Assembly: GCA_003254885.1 (NCBI GenBank) | Contig: QANT01003315.1 | Coordinates: 1 to 64,000, forward strand | From: Purshia tridentata | Lineage: Eukaryota; Streptophyta; Magnoliopsida; Rosales; Rosaceae | Length of the DNA stretch: 64,000 bases | Reading direction: 5' to 3' | Part shown: positions 1 to 10,380 of the stretch, in pieces | How the letters are laid out: every line of letters starts with the position of its first letter | How positions within the stretch are numbered: the first letter of the stretch is position 1 | Position numbers and translations under genes: made by a program | The notes under the pieces: generated by a model | Told to the model about the DNA's origin: nothing | Databases searched by the model: none | What the model saw: the letters and a program-made list of their open reading frames with translations, nothing else

Positions 1-335
1 AACTGAATCTAATCTAGCATCACACACCTCACTCTAATTGTGGCTAGCACTGGAATGCCTATTTTGATGGATCCTTGAGTGCCTAGGTTGTCACTCCTCA
101 CATGATTATTTGAAATGCTTGCTGGTTGTGTTTCTTGGGCTGTGCATCTGTCGTACAGACTTGAGTGTGTTTGATTGGTTCAGTCTTGTCAAATAGTTTT
201 AAAATTGGGTCCGATCAGTGATCGTTGTTTTTCTTAGGTGCTTTAGGGTGTTAAAGCACTTTGTACCAAACTACACCTAGCTCTAGGCTCTCTATCACTC
301 TATCTAACTCTGACTACAACCCAGTCATGTAGGTG

Positions 336-344
336 TATTTATAA
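336..344 (-). promoter_or_regulatory. TATA box of the pararetrovirus-like promoter
   Basis: The minus strand reads TTATAAATA, just after a short inverted repeat (GCCTT/AAGGC arms at 346-360). It lies beyond the 3' end of the 419-codon ORF, where caulimovirids keep their single genome-length promoter. Activity cannot be judged from sequence. Confidence 0.45.
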
Positions 345-472
345 TGCCTTACATAAAGGCTAAATGAATTACAAATTGAAGTCCGATTACATAAACCGAA
401 CACTTGTAAAGTTGGAACAGGAAAGGATTTCTCCTGTAGCTTCACGTTGGGGGTACTGTTGAGGTAGTGCGC

Positions 473-1732
473 CTACTGTTTCTTGGACATTTCGTAAAAG
501 TCTGTTGTCTTGTTGTGGCACGGGCCGAGTGCCTGTTCTTGAGTGGACTTGTGTCCCGTTGGAGGTGACTGAAAGCCATCCAGATTCTCATATTGAGTAT
601 CTGGGTCTTGAGAGTCTTGAAAGTAAGGGGCATGTGGCACCTTGTCTTCATCCTCATCATCACTTGGTGAAATCTGACTGAGGACTTCCTTGAGTTTCTT
701 GGCGTAGTCCCTTTGTGAGGTGACTGAGGACAAGTCACTCTGGATTCTTGATTTTTGGAGCAGGAACTGGGCCTGTTCATCGTTGGAGGAGACTTGCTTT
801 GCGTTGGAGAATTGGGGATGGTCCTTAAACCAGGCTAGTACTGCAGCCTTGGTAACCTTTTCGATCTTCAGGCCATCCCACCATTTGACCTTGTATCTTC
901 GCAGTAAGCAAGGACATTCGTTGAGTTTTCTTTCTGTAGCATAGATTTCCCAGGAGAATATCCATGCCAGATCCATGGCAGAAAAGAACCAGAACAGTGG
1001 ATTAACTGTTAAGGCTGTTGACTTGAGATTTTTTTGAAAAAATTGGAAGACCTGCGTAAGATCTTTTGGAAGAATTTCATCAATGGCACCCATTTTGTGC
1101 CAAACATCTTTGAACCAGTAGGGGACTTGAAAATTGAACTTGCTATTGAAATAAATGAACCATGAATGAGTCCTGGATTTATTTTGAAGATAAAAAACGT
1201 TGATCCAGGCATCAATATAGTCCCAATAGCAGTAGTGTTGCGGGGTAAAATTTTGAGAAAATCTTTTCATTGTGTTGGGGTGCTGTCCCCATTCCTTGAG
1301 AGATAAAATCCTTTTGATTTGAAGTTTGGAGTGAGTGATTTGGTCCTGAGTCCTGTTGTGCGTGACAACAATGGAATCGGTGTCCACCAAAATAAACTCA
1401 AAAAATCGTTGTGTATTTTGTGGATGCGTTGAAAGAAAGAAATTGGGGAAAGTCAGGCGCCTTAATATCACATAAGGATCAAGGTCCATAACCTCTTCCT
1501 CGATATATGATATTATGCTTGGTTGAGTTTTGCAGAAATACATGCTTTTATTAAAACCTTGTTGTTTACCTGTAGGGTTCGTAACCCTTTGTTGCAGTGC
1601 TTGATATTCGTTGGAGATCGGAACAGGTTTGCTCAACACGTTGAGGAAGGTTGGTGATTTCTGGGTTTGTGGAGGCTCTGCATAGGAGGCTTTGGTTGAA
1701 GGAGAAGCTGAGGAAGAACCCTTGTAACTCAT
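473..1732 (-). CDS. Pararetrovirus-like downstream ORF, function unknown (419 aa)
   Basis: This open frame of 419 codons starts about 85 bases past the end of the protease ORF. The N-terminus is Ser/Pro/Thr-rich. The middle is rich in aromatic residues (runs such as YCYWDYIDAW, WFIYFNSKF, NPLFWFFSAMDLAWIF). A C-terminal section is Gln/Ser-rich and ends in an acidic stretch (SPSDDEDED). I see no enzyme motif, and no signal peptide or clear membrane span. Florendoviruses are known to carry a second ORF of unknown function downstream of ORF1; position and size fit that, which is the basis of the call. It is part of a fossil element and is probably not a host gene. Confidence 0.5.
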   Translation of the reverse strand: MSYKGSSSASPSTKASYAEPPQTQKSPTFLNVLSKPVPISNEYQALQQRVTNPTGKQQGFNKSMYFCKTQPSIISYIEEEVMDLDPYVILRRLTFPNFFLSTHPQNTQRFFEFILVDTDSIVVTHNRTQDQITHSKLQIKRILSLKEWGQHPNTMKRFSQNFTPQHYCYWDYIDAWINVFYLQNKSRTHSWFIYFNSKFNFQVPYWFKDVWHKMGAIDEILPKDLTQVFQFFQKNLKSTALTVNPLFWFFSAMDLAWIFSWEIYATERKLNECPCLLRRYKVKWWDGLKIEKVTKAAVLAWFKDHPQFSNAKQVSSNDEQAQFLLQKSRIQSDLSSVTSQRDYAKKLKEVLSQISPSDDEDEDKVPHAPYFQDSQDPDTQYENLDGFQSPPTGHKSTQEQALGPCHNKTTDFYEMSKKQ

Positions 1733-1816
1733 TTTGAAAACCTTTTGTTTAAAACTTTGAAAACTTGATTTTCCTTTTATAGAAAAATTGGCCTTGGTTG
1801 GGTTTACTAGAAGATC

Positions 1817-3287
1817 CTAGATTCTTTGGATACCTTGGGCTTGATCCAGAAACTTAAGACAAACTCTATTTCCTTGGATTGTTGAGTGTAGACCTTCTGG
1901 GCTTACCATGAAGGGTTGGAGTAAGTTTAGGAAAGGTATTCCTAAAATTACATCCCTATCTATGTTCGAAACAACAGTGAATGTTGTTGGAACAGACACT
2001 GGTCCAAGACAAAGATGGACCCCTTGAACCTTGGCGTTGGTTAGGAGAGCTGACTCATTAGCTGCGTTGAGGCAGTCATGGGCTTCTTCGTAATAGGTAC
2101 TGGGTATAATCCCATTGCAGATGCAATTGAGATCCGCCCCAGAATCCAGGAGTGCTGTCACTGTTGTTTCAAAGTTTCCAACTCTGATCGTGACATGTGT
2201 TCTCCATTTTTGAAAAGGTAACTGGGAAATAGTTTCTAGAAACTTATCTCCCTGTTCCTCATTATTTGAGTCTCTTGAGTGGCCCGAAACAGAGGCCTGG
2301 TCGTCCGTAACAACCAACTGGGCTTTCAGGGTGGTAATTTGGACTTTAAGCTGAGCTACTTCAGTTTTAAGTTTAGTGACCTCATTCTGTAGGTCTGGGA
2401 TAGACCAATCTTTGGGCTTGGGCCTAGATAGTTTTTCTAAGATTTCCTTAAAATCTAGAAACCTTGGTTGAAATTGAGTCCTAGGGGGCTCAGTTGAATC
2501 TTCTAGAATTGCCTTGAGGGCCTTGAGGTATTGGGCTTGGACATCTGGGTTCTCGATGCCAAGTGCATGTTGAAGTAGGTCAGTCTTGGTTTTCTGGTTA
2601 ATCAAATTAACCTTGAAAACAGAGTTTACCTTTTGTTTCCCTTTATCCTTGAAGGAACAGTCTAGACAGACTCTTGGGCTTCGAGGTGTTGGGCTGGATT
2701 CTTGATCTTCACTTGAAGAAGAAGACCAGTTCAACATGTTGCATTCAAGTTCAGACTCAGAAGTATAGGAATCTGTCTCTGAGTTGGACTCATCATCTTG
2801 GGCTAGAATCTTGAGGATCTTGGCCTTGTCCTGAGGTTCTAGATTTATTTTCTTTAGGACCTTCCGGACCTTGCATTGGGCCTTGTAGTGTCCGAATTTC
2901 CCACATTCGTAACATTGGGGTTTCCTTGGAAAGCTTTGGGCCTTATTTTGGGTTATTTTGGGCCCATCCTTGGGGGCCTTGCTCCTAAAAGGCTTGGAAT
3001 GATTCTTTTGGGTCTTGTAATAGCTTCTCTTGCTAGGCCTTGCAGTCTGGGTTCCTTTAAGCCCACACTGTTCGCAAAAAGTTCCCAGTTCTCCCCTAGA
3101 GGTAAGTTGGTCCCTTTTAAGTTGAGACTTGAGCTTGAGATCTGTACGAATGTCAAGCCCTACGGTATTGACGATTCCTATGATCTGGCCATAGGTAAGT
3201 TCCTCGTAAGGAATCTTACCGTTGAAGACTTGTCTTAACCTTGACCTAACCTTCTCTGCAAAGAGGGTAGGAAGTCCAGAGATGAAC
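1817..3287 (-). pseudogene. Coat-protein end, zinc knuckle and protease of the caulimovirid fossil
   Basis: The open segment shows a coat-protein-like C-terminal block, a basic linker, a CCHC knuckle (CYECGKFGHYKAQC, at 2873-2914), a Ser/Glu-rich acidic stretch and a heptad-like Leu/Ile helix that looks like a coiled coil (about 2300-2400). A retropepsin domain follows, with LLDSGADLNCI near 2120-2155 and a later ILGIPFL motif. In the family, coat protein and protease are cut from one polyprotein. Here only the C-terminal part of the coat protein is present, next to the satellite junction. The apparent first Met lies at that junction and need not be native. Confidence 0.65.
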
Positions 3288-5856
3288 TTGGTTCTCATGC
3301 TTGTAATAACGTTCTAGCCCACAAGAAGCACATTTCCGGTTAAGAAGGAACTAAAACCTCATTTTAGTGCATACTCAGTCTACTTTCGTCTAAATTGCAT
3401 CAAAACGTGCCCGGTTGGCAAAAAGGATATGTGGACGTACGTTCTCATGTCTCGATTAGCGTGCCAACTCTAAAGAACCACTTTAGGTGTTAAGAGTGCA
3501 CGAAAACATCATTTCGGTGCGTACTCAGTCCAAATTCGTCCAAACAGCGCCAAAACTTCCTTGGTGGGCAAGTAAGACATAAGGCAGCACTTTCTCATGT
3601 CTTGATATTAACGCGCTAGCCCTAAGGATCCACTTAAGGTCTTCGGAATGCACGAAAACATCATTTCAGTGCACACTGAGTCCAATTCGATTAAAGTTAC
3701 ACCAAAACCATCCCCTGTTGAAAGAAAGACATGGGGAAGCACTCTCTCATGTCTAGATAAGCATTCAAGCGCCAAAGAACATCTTTAGGTGCTAAGAATG
3801 CACGAATACGTCATTTCGGTGCATACTCAGTCTAAATTGGTTCAAATTGCACCAACACGTGCCCATTTCGCAAGAAAGAGGTGAGGAAGCACTCTCTAAT
3901 GTCTCAATTAGCGTGCTAGTCCTAAAGAACCACTTTGGGTGTTAGGAATGAATGAAAACGTCATTTCGGTGCACACACTGTACAGTTTGGTGAAAGTTGC
4001 ACCAAAACATTATCGGTTGGCAAGAAAGACATGGGAAGCACTTTTCCATGCTTGGGTTAGCATTCTAGCCCCAAAGAAGCGCATGCTTTTGTTAAGAACG
4101 TACGAAAACCTCATTTCGGTGCGTAGTCAATCCAATTTCATGCAATTTCTACCAAAACGTGCCCGATTGGCAAGAAAGATGTGGGGAAGCACTTTCTCAT
4201 CCTTGGATTAGCGTTCTAGCTCTCAAGAAGCACATGCTTTTGTTAAGAACGCACGAAAACCTCGTTTCAGTGCCTCCTCAACCCAATTTCGTTTCAATTG
4301 CACCAAAACGTCCCTGGTTGGCAATAAGGACATGAGGAAGCACTTTCTCTTCTTTGGATTAGCGTTCTAGCCCCAATGAACCAGTTTAGGTGTTAAGAAT
4401 GCATGGAACGTCATTTAGGTGCACACTGTGCACAACTTGGATAAAGTTGTACCAAAACGTGCGCAGTTGGCAAGAAGCACGTTCTCAAGCTTGGATTAAC
4501 GTTCTGGCCTTGAAGAGGCACATTTCGTGTTAAGAAGGAACTCCTTTAAGTGCATACTCAGACTACTTTCATCTAAATGCATCAAAAAATGCCCGGTTGG
4601 CAAGAAGGACATGAGGACGCACGTTCTCATGTCTCGATTAGAGTGGCTGCCCTAAAGAACTACTTTAGGTGTTAAGAATGCATGAAAACATCATTTTGGT
4701 GCGTACTCAGTCCGAATTCGTCCTAATTGCACCAAAACTTCCTTGGTGGGCAAGAAAGACATAAGGAAGCACTTTCTCATGTCTCGATATTATCATGATA
4801 ACCCTAAGGATCCACTTGAGGTCTTAAGATTGCATGAAAACGTCATTTTGGTGCACACTGAGTCCAATTCGATGAAAGTTGCACCGAAACGTTCCCCGGT
4901 TGAAAGAAAGACAATGGGAAGCACTCTCTCATGTCTCGATAAGCGTTCAAGCCCCAAAGAACAACTTTAGGTGCTAAGAATGCACGAAGACGTCATTTCG
5001 GTGCATAGTCAGTCTAGCTTGGTCGAAATTGCACCAAAACGTGCTCGATTCGCAAGAAAGAGATGAGGAAGCACTCTCTAATGTCTCGATTAGCGTGCTT
5101 GCCCTAAGGAACCAGTTCGGGTGTTAGGAATGAACGAAAACGTCATTTCGGTGCACACACTGTATTGTTTGGTTAAAGTTGGACCAAAACGTTATCGGTT
5201 GGCACAAAGACATGGAGAAGCACTTTCCCATGCTTGGATTAGCATTCTAGCCTTAAAGCAGCCCATGCTTTTGTTAAGAACGCACGAAAACCTCATTTTG
5301 GTGCATAGTCAATCCAATTTCGTGCAATTTCCACCAAAACGTGCCCGATTGGCAAGAAAGATGTTGGGAAGCACTTTCTCATCCTTGGATTAGCGTTCTA
5401 GCCCTCAAGAAGCACATGCTTTTGTTAAGAACGCACGAAAACCTCGTTTCAGTGCCTCCTCAACCCAATGTCGTTTCAATTGCACCAAAAAATCCCCGGT
5501 TGGCAATAAGGACATAAGGAAGCACTTTATCTTGTTTGGATTAGCGTTCTAGCCCCAATGAATCAGTTTAGGTGTTAAGAATGCATGGAACGTCATTTCG
5601 GTGCACACTGTGCAGAACTTGGTTAAAGTTGCACCAAAATGTGCGCGATTGGCAAGAAGCACGTTCTCATGCTTGGATTAACGTTCTAGCCCTCAAGAAG
5701 CACATTTCGTGTTTAGAGGGAACTAAAACCTCATTTTAGTGCATACTCAGTCGACTTTCCTCTAAGTTGCATCAAAAAGTGCCCGGTTTGCAAAAAGGAC
5801 ATGAGGACGCACGTTCTCATGTCTCGATTAGCGTGCCAGCCCTAAAGTACCACTTT
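3288..5856. repeat. Satellite family I, left array segment (HOR subfamily alpha)
   Basis: The segment holds about 17 monomers of about 150 bp. It begins inside a type G monomer and runs H, A-B-C-D-E-F-G-H, A-B-C-D-E-F-G-H. Anchor positions of successive monomers (3501, 3653, 3803, 3953, 4103, 4254, 4404) give spacings of 150-152. The G-to-G distance (4404 to 5585) is 1181. Alpha marks are GGATCCACTTGAGGTC at the end of A, GTTGAAAGAAAGACA in B and GATTCGCAAGAAAGAGG in C. The array resumes in phase at 10367 after the LINE. Confidence 0.95.
5843..5856. repeat. Target-site duplication, left copy (LINE)
   Basis: TAAAGTACCACTTT here and TAAAGAACCACTTT at 10367-10380 flank the LINE with one mismatch. 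The target is the core of the satellite's CCTAAAG/CTTTAGG palindrome. Confidence 0.85.
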
Positions 5857-6199
5857 TTATTTTATTAGGTGAATAATGCATTAAATGAAGAAAAAACGCT
5901 ACAAAATACAAAGGGCATACCCTTGGGAAACCAAACAACACACAAAGCCAGTAAGCAAACAACGGAAAACCCAAAACCAACCTATAGCCTAGGCAAAGCT
6001 TGGGAAAGGGTTTGGCGCACACAACAAGCGATGGGCAGCCAAACCAAAAAAAGGAAACACGTCAGTTCATAGGGATATTCCACTCATTAAGAATGGAAGA
6101 AGCCAAGCGGCTAGCCCTAGGAGTTATAGAGGCCATTCTACATCTAATTAAGTCCATAATTGTATTCAGCACATATGCAGTAGGCCTGACTTCATTTTT

Positions 6200-8290
6200 G
6201 AAAATCCGGTTCTTTCTTTCACTCTAGATTGAGTAGACCGCCGTGGAGAGGCAAAGCTTCTTAATGATAGCATGAGGATGCTTACCCTTCCAATTAGTCG
6301 CAGCAAAAGTAATCAAATGAGGCCAGGTTAAGTGAAGGCTTGTATCTCCGCATTTGGTCATCAGCCACATCCAAATGAAGTTGTTATAAGAGCACTCAAA
6401 GAATAGGTGATTATGAGACTCTGGAGACCTCTTACAAAGATCACAGACCATATCAATATTCGGAGTATAGGCCTGGAGATGATCCTTAGTAGCTAAACGC
6501 TGCCATATATTTAGCTAGACCATACCAGTTTGTACCAAGGGACAGTAGGACGATGGCGTTTAATGCTTTCCCAAGTTGTAGCCACTGAGTAGATACTCAT
6601 AGAGGATGGCAGCCATTTAATACAATCAGGATGCTTAGAATTGGGTAAGTACATTGGCATAGACTCCTTAATCTAAATCAACCCCAGGGAATTTGCAACG
6701 GGCCAGCTCTAAGTGTTATTGCAAATGATATCACTTACCAAAGCATTGGTAAGAAGACCAGAATCATAGATAACCCTCTCGCTCCAAGTAGAAGCAATAG
6801 GGCCACTAGGATGCCACCAATCAAACCAAAGAGAAGTGTTAGTTCCATTCCCAACCCTATGAGTAACAAAAGGTCTAGCAATATGGCGCTATTTCAAAAT
6901 CTTTCGCCAATTCCATGAACACATGTTAGGGGCTTTAACTTCCCAAAAATTCCTACCCTTCAAGTGGTAAGCCTTGATCCATTTTGTCCAAAAATTATCC
7001 TGCCTCGACACAGCATACCAAAGGTGTCTCATCATTAACGCCTTGTTCCATAAAGAGAGGTCCTTAATTCCAAGACCTCCTTCCTTTTTAGGGCTACAAA
7101 CACTAGCCCAAGCAACTTTGGCACCTTTTGAATGCGCATCAGACCCCGTCCATAAGAAAGCCCTTAGTTTCTGCTCAATGCACAAAAGAACCTTCTTTGG
7201 AAGCATAAGTGGAGTAGCCCAAAAAATATGCATTCTAGATAGGACAGAAATGATCAATTGAAGAGGCCCCGCATAAGAGAGGGTTTTTTTTCTCCAAGAG
7301 TTAATTCTAGCAGCCACTCAATCAATAAGAATATTATAATCTCTTACCTGGACCTTGGAGGAGATAATTGGAATGCTAAGATACCTAATGGGAATCGCAC
7401 CCATGGGATAGTTAAATCCTTCAATAAGGAGCTGCTACACCATATCTGGAATACCAGCCATGAAAAGGTTACTCTTATTGGGATTGGCCTTGCTGCCCGA
7501 TAGCTCCGTAAACTCATGTAATGACTCCATAAGAGTAGTAGCGGAAGCAATATCCCCCCGACAAAGCATAATTAGGTCATCAACAAAGCAAGGGTGTATA
7601 AGCTGGATCTTATCACATTTCCAAAAAAATTTGAAGTTAGGATTCAAGCTCACCTTACAGGCAATTAATAAGGACAGAATTTCCATAGGAATAACAAATA
7701 AATAAGGTGACATAGGATCACCTTACGGATGCCATGCTTGCTAGGGAAGTAACACGAGCAAAGTTAACCCCAATATCAACCAAACAAGGGCTATGATCCA
7801 AGCAACTAGGAGGGAGGAATTCAGCACAAGATCTATTGAATTTGGTACACCAAGCATCATTAACCAAAATTCTATCCAACTTCTTAGAGATAGACTTCAT
7901 AGTGGTTTGCTTATTATTCCAAGTGAACATAAGGCCAGTAAAACGAAGATCATCAAGCTCAACCTTTTGGATAAGGCTATCAAACTCCTTCATGGCACAA
8001 GTCATCCTACCATTATAATTAGCCACCTCATTAGTTCGTCTACACACATTGAAGTCCCCAAGGACAACCCAAGGCTGATTTTAAACCATTCTAGCATGCG
8101 AATTGTAATTGTTAATCACATTCCAGTCCTTAAAAATAGCATTTGCCACTTTGTCTTTATTATTTTCACAAACTCTAGTCTCCACAAGGCCAATAAGAGA
8201 TAATCCATTGTCCTTAATAAGTTTCCTAAAATCAGCTTGTTTAAGGGAGGAGTTTAAACCCCTAACATTACAACAAACAAATTTGATCAT
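6200..8290 (-). pseudogene. LINE ORF2 relic (endonuclease, reverse transcriptase, zinc-binding end)
   Basis: The start is an ATG at 8290 that overlaps the ORF1 stop (ATGA), a spacing suited to reinitiation. The endonuclease begins with CCNVRGLNSS and LIGLVETRV (8081-8290). Its C-terminal part has FTWNN, KLDRILVN and LDHSPCLVDI (7740-8047). Near 7725 the text jumps from the endonuclease end to GIRKGDPMSPYLF, so roughly 400 residues of linker and RT fingers are gone. The RT catalytic box reads CFVDDL (FVDD at 7576-7587), where FADD is usual in plant L1s. The thumb and downstream region is open at 6889-7317, and a CDLC...H...C zinc-binding segment lies at 6380-6451. Stops and frame changes separate these pieces. 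Confidence 0.88.
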
Positions 8291-10242
8291 TGAGAAGAAT
8301 TGGAGGAGGTACCTGGGCTGGATTTGCCCTTCTTAGCCGACTTCTTCTTAACTTTCTTCCTTTTCTTCTTCAAAGAAGATTTCCCAGCCCCCAATGTGGG
8401 TCCATCAATATTCTTCCCTAACAGTTTGCTAGGCCAAAGAGACCTATCTGGAGAAGCCGTGTTAGGTTCACTATCGCTGTCTGAATTCTCAACATCAAGA
8501 GCACGAAAAGAGTTGAGAGAGTTGATCAAGGGGGCTGGAGATGGGGGTTCACACTCCAAATGAACCACACCTGATTTGGAATTCCTCTCAAAATTGCGCA
8601 CAGCTCCAATAACCTCAATCGGATTGATGATTTTAGGCCAGCCATGCTTCTCCACATTTTTGCCACTACTTCTATTCTCAATGACACTATTGGCAGCATG
8701 TTCCTCATTTGAGTGAGAGAGCTCATTTCCAGTTTTCTTTTTGACCCACATCATAGGTTTGGAATCTGTTTTACAGCTTCTCGTAGTGTGTCCAAACGAT
8801 TTACAAAGAGTGCAAATTTTAGGTCTCCATGGGTAATCAACAATAATCTCAACAGAAGAGGGGGGCATACCTGGTTCACCAATCTGCTACACCAAATCAA
8901 ATGAGTCAATTAACTCATTATTAGCATCTACCTCAACACAAACTGTAGCAAAAGAAATTCTTTTGTGATTTTCAGTAAGCCCATCAGCATAGAGTGGTTT
9001 TCCCATGGCATTAGCAATGTAGCTTAACCCTTTGGCAGTCCAATATTCATGAGGGATGTTGTAAAGCTTGACCCATAAGGGGATCTTGGAGTGGGACTCT
9101 TTAGTGAGCGATAGACCTGGCTGCCATCGTTTGAGAAATAGAGGTTTCCCAGCAAAGAGCCAAGCGCCAGCTTCAAGAATCATGGAGCAAGATTCATCCT
9201 TATTGAACTTGAAAAAATAAAAGCCATTATCATTGGCTAGAACCTCAAGTAAGCCTTTGCTACCCCAAACCTTGTGAGCAAGAGTGTTAATGGCTGAGAA
9301 AGGGAGTTTTTTTTCCACCATGTAGCCAACTAGACAATTTTCCCAGATTTTGTAACCCTCAAGAGCCACTTCAAGAGGAGGAGAAACCACCCTTCTACCA
9401 CCATCAGAGGAGGGTTGATAGAAATTGAGTTTCATGGGGGGGTGGGGAAGGTTCCCATTTCCTAGGGCTGCTTGGCAGTAGTTTAGGGGTGTAGGTGGCT
9501 GGAAATAGGTAGCTTCATTTGAAATTTTAGCCTCAGCATGGCCAGCTTGCACCCCTAAATTAGGAAAGATTCCTTTTGTCACATGTGAAGCCTTAGAATG
9601 CAGCTGATCAGAAGTGATAGTGACCAGCTATTCATAGGGGGAAGGACCAACATTTGGGCACGTTCCCATCCACTCATTCAAAGTCAAACCCATGTGGGTA
9701 GCATTGCCTATACCGGCGGACAAAACAGAAGCACAGTCTGTGCTATTAACCATTGGATAAAGAGGGGAGCTAGGTTTCTGAACGTTGGAAAAAGCATGAG
9801 ACCCCCCATAGGCAGAAGAAGAAGGTAAAAGCTCCTCACCTTGTTAGCTTGCTGCTGGATCTCAACATAGCCACCAGATGTGAGTAAGAACTTTGCTGGA
9901 GCCTCAAGGGAAGGCATATCTTCCATCTAAGTCGAAGCTAGCTTCATTTCCATAACTTTCACCCCACTCATTCCCATCTCAAAACGAGGATCAGAGCTTC
10001 CAAACTCAGAAAGACTAACGTGGTTAGTTACCTTGGCCATTTCCAAACCAAGCATAGGTTGAGAAAGCATAGGAGTCTCTTGCAAGCATGGTTCCAGAGG
10101 GGAGGGGAAGGGGTAAGGGAGAGGAAAGATGCAAATTCGAAGTTTGTGGTGTGGGAAGGGGTAAAGAGAAAGAAGAGGACGATTTCAAGTGTTGAAGGGT
10201 TTTTTCAGAAGGTGGCTGTGTAGGGGAAGAAAAGGGGGACAT
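8287..10242 (-). pseudogene. LINE ORF1 relic (DUF4283-like RNA-binding protein with CCHC knuckle)
   Basis: The likely start is the Met at 10242 (MSPFSSPTQPPSEK, a Ser/Pro-rich N-terminus). The segments at 10242-10024, 9582-8887 and 8868-8287 share one frame and are interrupted by stops. The middle piece at 9926-9708 lies in another frame. The DUF4283-like part (GYKIWENCLVGYMVEKKL..., then AGAWLFAGKPLFLKRW) spans about 9400-8990. An in-frame TAG at 8887-8889 separates it from the zinc knuckle CTLCKSFGHTTRSC (8773-8814). A Lys-rich tail (KKKRKKVKKKSAKKGK) precedes the stop at 8287-8289. ORF1 of plant L1s binds element RNA; this copy cannot make a full protein. Confidence 0.85.
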
Positions 10243-10366
10243 TTTAGTTGCTAAGAGGTGTAAGATGGTGGTCGAAATGAAGGAAAAAGGGGGCTGGATG
10301 TTTGGTTTTTGGTAGGGGCAGCAGCCAAAATTCTAGAGAGAAGGGAGAGCATGTCTCTCTAAAACT

Positions 10367-10380
10367 TAAAGAACCACTTT
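10367..10380. repeat. Target-site duplication, right copy (LINE)
   Basis: TAAAGAACCACTTT matches the satellite consensus at this position exactly. The left copy (5843-5856) carries one change. Confidence 0.85.

Larger units (their letters stand above)
1..3287 (-). mobile_element. Endogenous caulimovirid fossil (florendovirus/petuvirus-like), incomplete
   Basis: Read on the minus strand, this block carries, in order, a coat-protein C-terminal region, a CCHC zinc knuckle, a retropepsin-type protease, a second long ORF and a non-coding region with a TATA box. The coat-protein block (GLPTLFAEKV, then ELTYG, then DLKL.SQLK, then ELGTFCEQCG) is the arrangement I know from petuviruses and florendoviruses. 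No reverse transcriptase or RNase H is seen in the window. The right side ends at the satellite and the left side runs off the window, so it is an incomplete copy. The two long open segments suggest a moderate rather than ancient age. The family assignment comes from remembered motifs, not a search. Confidence 0.65.
5857..10366 (-). mobile_element. L1-type LINE retrotransposon, 4.5 kb, defective
   Basis: This is a non-LTR retrotransposon on the minus strand, flanked by a 14-bp target duplication and ending in a short A-rich tail (AATAAAATAA at 5857-5866). It has an ORF1 with a DUF4283-like domain and CCHC knuckle, and an ORF2 with AP-type endonuclease, reverse transcriptase and a C-terminal zinc-binding segment. 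The 5' untranslated part (10243-10366) is short. Plant L1 elements are usually about 6 kb. The deficit is explained by a missing stretch between endonuclease and RT. ORF1 has premature stops and a frame change, and ORF2 is spread over several frames, so the copy is dead. It inserted after the satellite HOR had formed, because array phase is preserved across it. Confidence 0.92.
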
